This document shows, piece after piece, positions 34,774-46,944 of a DNA stretch of 64,000 nucleotides. The stretch is from Aculops lycopersici (Eukaryota; Arthropoda; Arachnida; Trombidiformes; Eriophyidae): positions 62,001 to 126,000 of the forward strand of contig WNKI01000004.1 in the NCBI GenBank assembly GCA_015350385.1, written 5' to 3'. The position numbers and the translations under genes were made by a program. A model generated the notes under the pieces. The model was not told where the DNA came from. It did no database searches and worked only from the letters and a program-made list of their open reading frames with translations. Every line of letters begins with the position of its first letter. The first letter of the stretch is position 1.

Positions 34774-37773
34774 ACGCTCCTCCGTTACGTGCCATGACCT
34801 GTCTTATGTCGTGTCGCGTTGCTTTGCTTTACGTCGCGAGCGAGGCCTTGCTAGCCAACCTGGCAGGCAGTTTACCTGATAGAGAGCGGGAGCTTTAGTT
34901 GCCAAGAGATCAATTGACTCCATTGAAATGAAATGGAAGATAACGGCCAGTTTGCTAGTTTTAATTTGCGCTGACTCGCGGGCTATCGTTTAACGCGTCG
35001 CTGGCTCGTTGCTGTTGCCACTGGCTCGCCTTTCACACGTGACAACTAGTTTGTTTTGGTAAAAGACACAGAGGGGCACGTAGAAAGTTTTGGCCGAAAA
35101 CTAGAGAAAGAATTATTTGCGGCAGGAAGTGGCTGGGTGGTTTGCGGCGTCATCTGTTTTCTCGCGTGAGGAGTAGTTGGGTCGGTGGCATTTGCCGTTA
35201 GAGTTGCTCCAATGGCAACTGCGACTCCAACTGCAACTAGCGATGCGCCAGACATTAGGGAGCAGGCACCGGCGGGTGTTAAATTGGCCAGTTGGTAGGC
35301 ACAAGCTCCCAGTCTCACGGCCAACACCGACTATCTGGTTGAAAATATCTGCCGGAAGTTAGAGGCCATCACGCGCTTATCTTTGGCAAGCTAAACAGAG
35401 TAGAACCGGACGGAATGGAACTTGGCACTAGAGTTTTGAGCGGCAGCAGCAGCTCTAGGCAGAATCTTTGCCCATTTGGCCCCAATTGTCGTTGCTGCTG
35501 CTTGCAGGAAGCTGATTAAAATGTACATCTGATGTGGAGCAACTAGAACTTTTGCTCCAACTCTCAACCCAAACTCCACCGATGAGGACGTGAGCAACCA
35601 AAACGGAACATTTGGTTGAACACGTGCACTTGGTGCTAATTCAAATGGGCGAGCTTTTGATTTCTAATGAGAATTATGAATGAAAATTAGGATTGTAAGC
35701 GCAAATTTGGTGGTGAGAGGTGAGCAAAAAAGTGAGTGTGTCGTTTTGCTTCACGACTGGCAAGCTTATTCCGTTGAGGCCGCCGCTGCATATGGAACAA
35801 AAGTTCCCATTTAACTCACAGCGTTGCACGTTGCTAATGCTTGCGTTTTTCCTAGTCTCTTCCGCCAAACTTTAAAGTCGTGAAAGTCCAATAAAAAGAC
35901 CAGCAAGAGTGAGAGAGAGAGAGAAGGCCAAATAAATTGCGCATAGCGCCTGTTTGTTGCACTTTCCTTCCCAGTTTCCCCCAATCCGATGAATGCGATG
36001 CAATGCAATGCAATGTTAACCTCCTCCTCCAGCTCCTATTGGCCTCCTCCATCGTCCTTTTCCTCCCTGTCTAGCATGGCGAGACGGTGGGGGAGAAAAG
36101 CCGAGAATAGCGAGCCATTAATGTGTAATGAGTCTATTTATGAATATTCTGCCCCTCGCGGCTTCAAACCAGACACTCCGCTTGCCGACTACCTGTCTGC
36201 GGGAGTCCGCCCACCGGAAGTAGCTTGGGCTTGGGGGCTTAACTATGGGCTAAACTAAACTGAACTGAACTGTAGAGAACTCAACTATCCCGTTCGCTGC
36301 AAAGCGGCCATTAGAACCTAACTAAATGGATGCGGTTGTTGCTGGTGATAGTGGTGCTTCCACTGTCTTGTTAGAATCTCACTCATTTCAGTTTTTCTCT
36401 TTCATTCTCTCAATTTGTTGTTGGCAGTTCCACACTAAGCTCCTCTCTGGAGCTCTAACTCGCTTTTCAACTATACAACTTTATGGTTAGGTGAAAATTG
36501 TTTTCTTTCAAACAGCCATCGTAAGAAACAGTAGCTCGCCATGTTCGATTTCTCTAAAGCTGTAACTACGTGTCATACTGGCCGACGTTATGTGCATCGC
36601 CGAGCCAACTGAAATGGCTCGGCTGTCGATTGAAATTGTGGTTGTTGTTTGCAGCAATCCGTATGGTCCAATAATCGTGGTCGTCGGCAGCCTCTAATGC
36701 GATGTGCGTTTGTTGCTGAATAGTCGCCCGCTGGAACCCATTGCTAGCAACTAAAGACTTGTATGTAGCCCCAGATGCCGGCTATCGTTTTGAGGCCATC
36801 GTTGGTTCGGCCTACACTAGTTTAAGGGACACACGAGGAGCAGTGGAAATGAATCGGGTCTTGGTTTTTCTTTCTCATTCAATCCTTCTCCCGAAGCGAG
36901 AAGTGAGAGAAAATAATAATGGAACTTGCAACAGAAAACTCTACCGTGGTTCCTCCCTTTCCCATTCACTCACTCACTCTCTCGCGCGCTTGCCAACTCT
37001 AAAAGGCCACCAGTTCGAATCCAACTTCCGGCTCGAGGGGCAAAACCAACTTGTTTGCAGTGCAGGCGTTGAGCCGCAAAATGGTGGCCCTTGCAAAATC
37101 TGCCGCCGTCGCCGTAGCAGCAACACCCACCACGACAACAACACAACCGCCGAGCGCCCGATGATTATGATAGATGATGATAGAGGAAGTTGGAATGAAT
37201 CGACAGCGGTGGCGGCAACCGTTTGGTGGTTGCAGTTGCGGAGAAAACTTGTAACTGACGAAAAATCGTTGAGCAAATTTAGTTTAGTTGTACTCTTCTC
37301 TGGGATCTCCTTTTTCTTGCAAAAGTTGGATGCTGACCAAACGCATCGCGTTATTTTCACCCCCGAAAACAACCTACCAGTGGTTTTTCCTCAACTCACG
37401 GCTCGTGGCTCTCAACTTGCATCTGGATGCCGAACAAACTCAAGGTCGCTCTTTCGGTCAGGTAAACGTTTGCAAGTTTTACTCAAAGAGTTAAAGGTTT
37501 CTACAGCTCACGCATCGTTCAAGGAGGGTCCCGTTCGCCTGCTGGCTTGTTGGCTAGTCCTGGCCGGCTGCTTTCAATACTCGCCACTACTGCTTAGCAT
37601 CGGGGGTTCGCGACAATTGCCGCGAGTCATGGCAAACACACAGACATAAGCTCCTGGAAGAAAACTCCACGCAGTCACCGAAGTGAAGTGAGACTCAGTT
37701 TTTAAATCTCATCTCATCTCTTCTCACTGACGTGCTGGCCAACCGACTGGCCGACTGAAGCCACTCGTTGCAC

Positions 37774-37793
37774 CCACTTCCGGCCGGAAGTGG
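37774..37793. repeat. 20 bp palindrome of two ETS-type sites
   Basis: CCACTTCCGGCCGGAAGTGG is a perfect palindrome made of two back-to-back CCGGAAGTG motifs, in the SK intron. Confidence 0.95.
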
Positions 37794-40280
37794 CTCTCGC
37801 TCGCAGCGCGCAAAGTTTGAGTTGATCGATTTCTTAAGGACGGCCGTATCTAATACAAACTTCACTCGCCTCGTGTACTAACACCATCTAGTCACTTACA
37901 ATGAAGTCTGCACTCCAAGACTCACTGTCCAGTCGGTTGGCTCGCTGGCTTACAAGTGGGAGGCGAGCAGAGGATGTGATCGTCGGATTGGGGATCAAGT
38001 GGATTTGAGTGTCTGTGCGCCTCCAGTTGCAAGTTGAACCCAAAAGACGACTACCAGAACGACGACGACGACGACGGCGACGACGACAAGCAGAACACAA
38101 GATTTATTGTCCAGCGAGATTGAAAGCCAATCGAGTGGCGGCCACTTGATTCGGCTTAGCATCGACTCGCATCTATAGACTCCAGGCAACGGTCGCGATC
38201 GCAACTCCAACGACGAGAAGCACGACCACGATGAAGGCAGCGCCGCCGACTAGCGACAATCCCGATTGCCGTGACTCGAGTGGGGCGGCTCTTGTTTATG
38301 GCTCATTAATGCATCTAATGGGCTCGCGCTGGCTGCTCTTTTCATCGACCCTCCGACCGATAGAGCCGCCGATAGTTTGATGTTGGCTGCAACGCATCGT
38401 GTTTCTCCAACGACCAACTCCACCACCAAGGAGCGTGCCAAGAAATATGAGCTCCTCGCGGCGGCGACGGTTGCGATAGTTGCGGCAACGTAACCTGTCG
38501 TCCAGTTAGTTTCAAGTCCACGCTTCTATCTCTCGCTCGCTTTTCTCTTGATTGACACCATTCTTTTTGGTCGCCACACGACCAACCAAACGAAGGTCAA
38601 AGTGACAGTTGAAAGTTGAGGTGAAGCCAACTGAGATAACTCAGCAAGAGAAAGAGTAAACTTCACCTGTTTATTGCTTGTTGCGAGTTCAGTGGCTTCC
38701 GTTTGCGAGGTTTGTAAAAGCAAGCAAACTCAAGTTCATAACAAGAGTTGGACCTTTGCTAATTAGCTTCTGCGAGCAGGTAGACGAATTAACCTCGCCA
38801 ATCAGTGAGTCAAGGAGGCTCCATCTCGTAACGTAGCAGAAGGTAAAGGAACGTTGGCTAGTTGCTCGCTTGCTTGTGGCTAAATCAACGTCAATCGAGT
38901 CTCTCACTCTTGACTCTTTTCGAGTGAAACAAATTGAAGTGCGCCCATAAGTCAGTGGCCCGATTGGTTGTTGCCTTTGTGGCAACATCCAAAATCTAAG
39001 TCACCAACTAGAGAGGAATCACAAACACAGTGTTTTTCGTTTCCAATTTAGTAACATGGACACCGAGTTTAGCTTGCAGTGTTGTGCTAGCGACATTCGA
39101 CGAAACTGAGGACGAGCTAACCAGCAAATAAATTTAGCCTTGAGCTGAGGTTTTTGCGTGAAGTGTAGTTGTTGTGGCTGTTTATTGGCGGTGAAATTAT
39201 CGTCCTCGTCCTCGTCGGCGTCGTCGTCGTCTCAATGGATTGTTGAATCGTTGGCTCATCGCCGAGGTGGCATTTTGGCGGCTAGCTTTTGCTATTTGCG
39301 GTTCGCTCTCGCGATGGCCACATCAAACTCGTTGACCATTGTTTGTTTTACTATTGCGGCCGAGCGAGTCGACGGCCGCAAAAGCCGATGCCATTTCCAT
39401 TGCTGTCGTAGCAAACGCAACCGAAACTCGCCGCCCAACGAAACCAAATCCCAAATCCACGAAACCGAAATGACGACTACCACAAGCATGACTGCAACGC
39501 CAACAACTAGAAGGCGAGGGAAACGTGGAGCTCGTATATTAGTCGGCAAGTATTTGCCAGCCAACTGGACAACCAGCCCGCCAGCCAGCCAACAGGATAG
39601 GTGAATTAAGTAAACGGAAGTGGGGCGGAGGGAATCACGTTGCTCGCGCTGCTTGTGTTTCTCACTCCCTCTTTTTCTATCCCTTAATCTGTGGCTTTGT
39701 CTGTCGGTTCCATCGGGAACTACGAGTGCCGGTGACTAATTGGACGACCAACTCGAAGTTTGTAGGCCCCAAAAAGACACACATACAAATTGTACACAAA
39801 TTTGCAATTTCCACGTCTTTCTCTCTCCCCTTTTCTCGTTGTTCTTTCCTTTCTGGCAGCAGAACAACACAAATGCCAGCTAGCTAGCTTTGGTCGAGTG
39901 CGGGAGAGTTTGACTTTTGAGTAGAGGAGAGCGAGCGAGGGACAATACGAGCTTTTCCATCTAGTGTGTTGTGGATTCCTTTGTGCTTTTGAGGCCTCCA
40001 ACTCGCTTGCCGCTTTAGTTCAGCTTGACCCAAAAAAGGAACCGAAACTCACTGCAACGACAGAGGAAAGTCGCTAGGCGCTCGCTCGCGGAAAGGGACC
40101 TAGTGACGCGCGCAAATGAATTCCTAGTCGCTCATTGGTTTGCTCTTTCAGTTCTGTCGTCATATCATCATCATCAACATCATCATGATTATGATTACTA
40201 TTACTATCACTATTGTTATTCCTATTATTTTTGTTATTACTACTACTTCTACTTCTAGTGGTGCTATCGCAGTTATCATC

Positions 40281-40310
40281 GTTATTATTATTATTATTAT
40301 TATTATTATT
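40281..40310. repeat. ATT microsatellite
   Basis: (TTA)n run of 30 bases, within a longer ATT/ATC-rich tract from about 40150. Confidence 0.85.
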
Positions 40311-40923
40311 GCCATTGTCGGTGCTAAACTCAATGTTGGTTTTGGACGAAGCGAACTAGCGAATATTTGCAGTCAATTTAGTTGGCGGGCGCTAATTTGA
40401 CTCCTTCGTTTTGCTCGTTGGATTTGCTATGCAGAATAGAAGTTAAATTTGAGTTTCGATTGTTTGTTTGCATTTGATTTGGAGCTAGTGGCGTTTGTTT
40501 TGTCGACAATGAGAAAGTCTTCCACGATTGCAAATTGATACTAATCGGCGAGAGGCTATTGATTAAAACGTGGCTCTTATTTGATTCGCAATTCAATTTA
40601 GCAGTAAAAGAAGAAACAAAGACTTTTTCTGTTCATTTCCTTTCATCGGAACTAAACCTAACAAAAACCCAAATTCAACCCTCGACCTCCCAGTTGCCAG
40701 GTACCTCCAAATCCGCTGAGCATCTTTCAGTTGCTTGCTTCTCCATTGGGATGATTGAGTTGGCTGCTCGCATCTCATCTAACTGCAGTTCTCGACGATT
40801 CGCAACTCTATTCATCTCTATCAATTGCTCGTTCACTTGTTAGCCAAAGTTGCGGACTTAGAGTTTTCGTCGGCAACTTGAGTTGGCCAACTTTAAGCGT
40901 CTTTTTCAAACAGATTAACTCCC

Positions 40924-40952
40924 TTGGCGTTTGCAAGCGCCGCAAACGCCAA
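40924..40952. repeat. 11 bp-stem hairpin
   Basis: TTGGCGTTTGC, a 7-base loop, then GCAAACGCCAA, in the SK intron. Confidence 0.85.
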
Positions 40953-42181
40953 AGGCAAAGTATCATTATGCGCGTAAAAGCTCGACGCGAATACAATCGG
41001 CAAGCGAGAGTTTGCGACTCTCGCCTTTTGGCCCATCGATTCTCTCGGGAAATCGGTGGGCTGGGGAGCGAGTGTAAGAGATTCAATCATCATCATCAAT
41101 GGCACAAAATCTTGCGCTGGACTCGAGTCCTCCGCTAGTTAGTCGGCTGAAGACTTGCAAGCTCATGACTGTTGGCGGTGTAACCAAAGGCGAGTTGGTT
41201 TTGCACAAGTCGCGAGTTGCAACCCGCTACTCGCTCTACCAAGAGCAGCCGGCCAACTCATTGTTCTGCCGGCAAGCGAGCGCCCGAGTCCATGATAAAT
41301 TGGCGGCCAGATTCTTGTCGCTCGCTCGCTACATCTTATCCGCTTGGCGCCAGTTGGACACTGATGATTGACTACCGGCCGCTCGCCTGCTGCCTCTTGG
41401 TATCGCTATCTCCAGCGCCAGCAAGCGAGCAACTTGCTAGCGCAAAAACGACAACTAGACCAGAGGCAGTGGCACCGACGATGGCGTCGGTAGCCGCAGT
41501 AGAGGTGTAGCAGCAATAGCGAGCAAACAGACGGCTGCCGAGATTTTACAAGCGACACACGAGGAGCCATCTTCACGATTTTAGTCGACGGCCTCGAAAA
41601 TTCTGAAACTTGTGTGCATTTCTCCACTCCTCGCGTGGCAACTGGAAACTAACAACTCGCTCCCTTTCGGAGTCTTGCTGAGAAAATTGGGCCAAAACGA
41701 GACGGAATGGGATGAAAACGGAGCCACTTGGTCTATCGAGCTGCAAAGGAGTCGGGCAGTCGACTGACTAGTCAGCGATGAGGCGGCGAAAGTCCGATCA
41801 CGTAGTCGGCCGCGACAACTATGGTTGCAGTTTTAGTTGTCGGCATGCGGCGGTGGCTCGGCTCCCTCTCTAACCAAATGGCCAACTGGAAACTGCCACT
41901 TTCCCTCTGGCTTTGGAAGTCATTGTCAATCCTTTTTAGTGTAACCACGCTAAACTCGTTCCCAAGTTGGCCTCTCGTTAACAACAATAGGCGCCAATGG
42001 AAACACTTTAGTCAACTGGCAAACGAGGTGTCGGCGAGTTGAGTAACTCGCCGGCTGGAGTATTAGGTAGATTTGATCGAAGCTTCGGTGGAATTTCAGA
42101 CGACGAGCTCACCGGGAAGAAAACTGAAAAAATCTAATAATTTTATAAGAAAAAAATATCTATGTACATAAGGCTACTCAC

Positions 42182-43209
42182 CTTTCGCAGAGACGCATGG
42201 CCCACGAGGCAATCATCCAAATGGAAACCATAAACACCATTAGCACTGTACCTGGGCAAATGGTCATCAGCGTCTTGAGCACAAATCTTGTATCGAACGA
42301 GATGCGATTCAAGGCGCCAATTGATCTTGATGAGGCGTCGGTGAATAACTTTGAGTGCAACAACATGACCCGACAGATCAAATAGAGACGGAAAAACATA
42401 GGCAACGAGAGGACAACATCAAGCGGCACCTGAGTGCTAACCAGGCGGCCGCCGTGATTGTTCAAACGGGTGGTCCAGGTAAAATAGAGCTCGTAGGGTA
42501 TGGGATGGATGACGCATATTAAAAGTTCTAGCAAAATTTGTCCCATCCGCTTGAGCGTCATGGCAATGCGCCAATCGTCGGCGCAATTGTCGATCATGAA
42601 CAATTGAACCTCGAGGGCATGATAGGCGCCAATCAAAGCCAATAGGAGCACCGTTGTCACACTAATAACTGTCTTAATGGCATGACTATAAACAGATTTC
42701 TTCTCATAATAGAGGGCAGCCGAGAGTTCATTTTCCAGAACCATAAATAGAATTCCGATTAGTGCAAAGGTCAGCGCGTAATCGCTAATTCGCTTTCGTT
42801 TCTCAAATAACGCCTTCCGTCTGCCCAAACGATAGCCTACATTTGGTCGGTGGTAGTTGCTGTTGATGGCTTGGTTGTTGCTTAGATTTAGTTGGTTGCT
42901 ATTACTGTTGCTCAGTTGGTTTAGCGATGGACTTCCGGTTAAATTTGCAAATTGCTCGCCCTCGACGTGGCCGCTGCTAGTCCTCTGCTGTTGCTGCTGC
43001 TCACCAACCACCTGCTGCTGCTGGCTTGACGGCTGGCTTACTAGGGATTGGTGGCTCACTAAACTGGCTACTGGCAGCGAGTTGAGGCCGCCGAGTTGGT
43101 CGACGCGAACGGAAAACTGACGCACGGGTTCGGTGGAAGCAACGTGAGCACATGGCGACGGCGGCGGCGGCACCTGAGGCTGCTGTTGCTGTTGCGCAAT
43201 CGACTCCAT
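42182..43209 (-). CDS. SK: SK-type Ca2+-activated K+ channel, first recognised coding exon (N-terminus, S1-S5)
   Basis: From ATG 43209 the exon encodes a Gln/Ser/Asn-rich cytoplasmic N-terminus of about 120 residues. The SK family signature NVGYRLGRRKALFEKRKRIS follows, then S1 (YALTFALIGILFMVLENELS), S2-S3 (AIKTVISVTTVLLLALIGAY; ADDWRIAMTLKRMGQILLEL), CVIHPIPYE, S4 (VLSLPMFFRLYLICRVMLLH) and the S4-S5/S5 region (SIGALNRISFDTRFVLKTLM; TVLMVFMVSIWMIASWAM). It ends RLCE-AG at a GTGAGT donor in phase 2, joined to the exon at 25321. S4 has few arginines, as expected for a voltage-insensitive SK channel. The frame stays open upstream of the ATG back to an in-frame TAG at about 43330, so a further N-terminal exon joined through an acceptor there cannot be excluded. 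Confidence 0.94.
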
Positions 43210-44976
43210 CTTTGTAACCGAAATTCTGCAGCCGACCGCCTGGCAACGTGGTCCGCCGGCGGCAACGCCGGAAGGCCGGCAACCACCTGAGGCTCCGCTC
43301 CCGCTCCCAGCAACCTCCTTTGTTTCCTACTATTTAAAGTTGACTCTAATTGAAGGTATAACAATAAGATGGAATTTAATTTTAGTTTGCTACTTGTCTT
43401 GAAATTTTTCCTCTTCGTGGTCGTCGTCGAGGCTTCAACTTCGCTCTTGAAATCTTGCATTTGTTTCAGTTTTCTCAACTCTATCCTCTCCGTTGGCATC
43501 TAAATGGACGAAGCTTTCAAGTTCAAACTTGAGCTTGAGTAGTCGGTTATTATTATTGGTGCTGTTGAGAGAAAAACGGTAAAAATAGCAATAACTTGCC
43601 GCATCTTAATTCTCTTCGCCCTGATCGTTGCAGTTGTCTCCAAATGGCCACCAGATTAAACTAGACGAAATTAAACTAGTAAGTAAACGAGAATTGGACA
43701 GACAGATAGTAATTGTGCTCGTGAATTGATTTGAAATGCTCGTAAGTCGGCGAAACTTTGATAGTATTGCTTGCTCTCATTTTATCCCCAGTCTTCGGCT
43801 TCACTTGCTTCAATCTTCCCTTGGTTGCCGTCGTGGTTGTCGTCGTCGTCGGCTTCGTTTAGATGCAACGATGGCGACAACTCGACTCTTGTGTCTACTT
43901 GTCGTTGCTATTTCCTCGCTTTCTCTCGCTTCGGTCGCTAGGCGCTCTCCACAATCCAGTTGGCGTGTTTCTCTCTCTCTCTCTCTCCCTCTCTCTTTCG
44001 CCTCCTCTCTCTCTTTTGCTTGCTCGCTCTCTTTGTTGACCTCGCGTGGCTCAAAATGGAAACCAAATTGGCTGTCGCTTAATAGCCGGCGACTGCCAAT
44101 GCAATTCGCCGCTTGCTTGCACTATTGCCTCCACCACCAACTGACTCAACCACCGACTTACGCTCGCTGGCTCGCTGGCTCGCAACGAAATGTAGCTTGA
44201 ATTTGAGGCGCGCGCACCACACGAACGGAGTGCAGTGCAGCGAGTTCCCCATAAGCTTGCCATGCTACAATGAGTTACCACCAACACCGCCGCCGCCGCC
44301 ACCGCACAAAAGTATTGCGCAGTCTCGCCGAGTTGAAACGGTTGCGGTGGTTGTGGTGTTGGTCTAGCTTGGTCATCGCGCAACTAGATGCGGCTAGTAC
44401 TGTAGCTGTATTAGCAGAGGAATTAGATCAGATGCCAACTAAAAGTGACGTGCAAACAACAGTTTTATCTGGAATAATACAAAGAAAGTCCAAATTTCCC
44501 CCTTTCTCTCTGGCCGTTCCTCTCAAGTAGCTCGTTAGTTTGTCGTCTAGTTCGGTCGGTCCGTCGGGCGGCATGTCCGTAAGTTGGCTTGCACTGCATT
44601 GCAACCGAATAAACCGGATCGATTGGTTTCTCTGGTCGTTGTGCTAGTGAAGGAGTGAATGTCCATGCTGAAATCGATTCTGGTTGCTCACTTTCTTTGG
44701 TTGGCTTAGTTTAATTCCACGGAGAGCCGGCCACTTTTTTCCATTCCCAAAACAATTAGCTGCTCCACTGGCGAACCACTTTGTGGCTCTACTACCGTTT
44801 CACTGTACACACAGACACTTGCCAGCAGTGAACTAGATGCGTCGAGACCGTTCAAATTGACAAGCTAGCTAGCCGAGGGGGGATCACCTTTTTAACTGGC
44901 GCTCGTTCAGTGAAATTGAACAAAACCATGGAGCTGAGGCAAAGCAACTGTATGTGTCGCTGTCTCTCTCTCTCTC

Positions 44977-45095
44977 NNNNNNNNNNNNNNNNNNNNNNNN
45001 NNNNNNNNNNNNNNNNNNNNNNNNNNNNNNNNNNNNNNNNNNNNNNNNNNNNNNNNNNNNNNNNNNNNNNNNNNNNNNNNNNNNNNNNNNNNNNN
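44977..45095. other. Assembly gap (119 N)
   Basis: Run of N beginning inside a CT microsatellite. Confidence 1.
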
Positions 45096-45194
45096 TTTAA
45101 CCTTTACGGTACGGTCGTCGTTCGTACGTAGTAAAGTTAGTAACAAAACCAACTACGGAGACGTGAGGCGAAGACAACTACGTATGTGTCGCTC

Positions 45195-45195
<1 letters not shown>

Positions 45196-45238
<43 letters not shown>
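45196..45238. repeat. CT microsatellite
   Basis: Pure (TC)n. The bases just before it (TATGTGTCGCTCG) nearly repeat those before the gap at 44951-44963. Confidence 0.9.
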
Positions 45239-45242
<4 letters not shown>

Positions 45243-46206
45243 CTCTGTATTGGTTCTGTATTCACGGCACAACTCACCACATCCAACAGCAACAACAAAT
45301 ATGAACCCCCGACGCAACTGCCACTGCAACTACCACCGATTGCCACAGCCACCAAAAACACGACCGTCACTGCTACTCTCGCCGCAAGAAACTCCTCGGC
45401 AAGTTTATGGGGCCAGTGGACGAGCTAAAGTCAAATCAAATCGAGTCAAATGCAAACAAACAAACAAAGGAGGAAAGGGGGACTTCCATCTATTCCATAT
45501 CGCGCTTCCGTTGCACTCCATCAAATCGCAACGCAGCTCGACCTTTTCGGCCAACCTGCCAACTTGATCAACATGCATCCTAACCAAAGCCACTAGCTGC
45601 TTTGTTACAAAAGTCGCAACCAAGCAAACCATCAAAAGGCCACCCCAGCAACTCGCTTGGGTGGAGATGTGGCGTCAGCGTTGGCGTTAATGCCACCGAC
45701 GCTGACGCTAACTTGTCTACAGTGCAAAGCGCAACAACTTTCCACGCAACTCAACGTCGAGGTCGCGGTTGCGGTTGTGGTCGTCGAGGCGAACCGACTG
45801 ACGCCACTTGGTGTCAAGTGCGCAATTCTGTTTCGATAACTCCAAAGAACCGCCAAGTATTTCTTGCAGACCAATTGCCTTAATGCCACTACTCTGCTTA
45901 GCCAAGGCCGTGGTTCGTATGGGAAAATGGTAATAGAAATAGGGGTAGGCAGTTAGAGCCGCCCAAATCTGCTGATGTTGCCAGCCTATTTGTCTCATAT
46001 TTACATTCATGATTTCTATCCATTCTACTCAGTGGGTGGGAGGAACGAGGAGCGAGAAGGAATCACATAACTACAAGCCTGTAGTCTCTCCTTCAGCAAC
46101 AAATATAACCAATACACACAAAATATCCCAGATATTAGAAGAGACTAGAGTATAAGAAGGGTGAGGGCATTCAATCAGAATAAACACAATTGACGGCTTG
46201 ATTTTA

Positions 46207-46446
46207 CTAAATCGAAATGAGCCTCTGGCAGTCACTTTGCTTTCCAGTCGCTGTGGTATAAGTTTCAATTTGCATAGACTGGCCCCCGGTTATTGTGTGT
46301 GAGTATGTGTTGATGTTGTGTGCAACAGTGGCCGCCCGCTGTGCCAGTCGGCTAGCCAGCGAGTCACTAGGCGCCGGAAGTGATCGGTTGCGCACAGTGG
46401 CACCGCGACGACGATCGTTACGACAACATTTGCAAATACAACACAC
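46207..46446 (-). CDS. Candidate terminal exon, Cys-rich membrane-protein tail (uncertain)
   Basis: Minus-strand open frame of 79 codons ending in TAG at 46207. It begins with a Cys/basic cluster (CCICKCCRNDRRRG) like the palmitoylated juxtamembrane part of a type I or multi-pass membrane protein, followed by a polar Ser/Thr-rich tail ending CQRLISI. A possible acceptor (GGCCTAG|) lies at its 5' side, without a pyrimidine tract; the SK acceptor in this window also lacks one. I find no upstream exon. It may be chance. Confidence 0.25.
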   Translation of the reverse strand: MCCICKCCRNDRRRGATVRNRSLPAPSDSLASRLAQRAATVAHNINTYSHTITGGQSMQIETYTTATGKQSDCQRLISI

Positions 46447-46656
46447 TAGGCCTTTTTGTTTCAGTCCATTTTAGAGAGCTCATTGCAACTGGAGTAGTCT
46501 AGAATAAAGTAATCATTTGAGATCAACATTCGAGTTGCTCTAGTTTAATCTAATAATAGCTAAAGTGGTGGCGGCGGGGCGCTTAATGCTGTTGTTATTG
46601 TTAAGCAAATAGCCAAGCAGCCACACAAATTGAGATGAATTGAGTTTCCTCAATTT
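46447..46656. other. Short non-coding spacer before the MITE
   Basis: AT-rich spacer with no recognisable feature. Confidence 0.5.
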
Positions 46657-46855
46657 TACAGTGCCTCTCAAAACTGGCCACGAATTCTTGATTCTTGATG
46701 TCTAATAAACTTTTTGAGGCAATCTGTGTGTGCAAACCAAAGAAGAAACAACGTGCTCAATGTTAAAAGCAATAATAAATAAGAAAAGTTTCTATTCTAA
46801 ATAATCAAGTTTATTCATCTCATCAAGATCGTGGCCAGTTTTGAGAGGCACTGTA
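46657..46855. mobile_element. Tc1/mariner-type MITE
   Basis: A 195 bp non-coding element (46659-46853) with perfect 25 bp terminal inverted repeats starting CAGTGCCTCTCAAAACTGGC, flanked on both sides by TA. TA target duplication and a CAGT terminus are hallmarks of Tc1/mariner elements. It has no transposase, so it is a non-autonomous (MITE-type) copy. Inside the termini the two halves stay similar (TCTTGATG, AATAAAC) with a small indel, so the inverted repeat once extended to 50 bp or more. The intact termini suggest a fairly young copy. It lies 90 bp downstream of the CDC73 stop codon and carries AATAAA on the CDC73 strand. I saw no second copy in the window. Confidence 0.9.
46810..46815 (-). 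terminator. Candidate CDC73 poly(A) signal inside the MITE
   Basis: AATAAA on the minus strand, 130 bases past the CDC73 stop and within the mobile element. I saw no other canonical hexamer between the stop and the far end of the element. Confidence 0.4.
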
Positions 46856-46944
46856 GTCCATAAAGAGTGTATGTGACCAAACTTTCTAATGATTCCGTCC
46901 AATGTGATGATGTCGTTATGTTTCAGTTGGATGTTGGTAGATCA

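Larger units (their letters stand above)
43210..46206. other. Non-coding region upstream of the SK start
   Basis: Probably the SK promoter, 5' UTR or first intron. It contains CT microsatellites and a 119 N gap. A plus-strand ATG at 43871 opens a signal-peptide-like stretch (MATTRLLCLLVVAISSLSLA) that runs into CT-repeat sequence; I do not accept it as a gene. Confidence 0.5.

Noticed and set aside
35046..35327. Minus-strand ORF with an Ala/Val-rich, signal-like segment in the SK intron
   Set aside because: Short, no homologue I know, no splice or poly(A) support. Likely chance.
37005..37020. GTTCGAATCC, resembling a tRNA B box
   Set aside because: No matching A box, acceptor stem or anticodon arm in the surrounding 90 bases.
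40140..40400. Hydrophobic frame that looks like membrane helices (runs of Ile)
   Set aside because: It is the translation of an ATT/ATC microsatellite.
43871..44200. ORF with a signal-peptide-like start
   Set aside because: After the first 30 residues it is CT-repeat translation (SLSLSLPLS), with no donor site to escape it.
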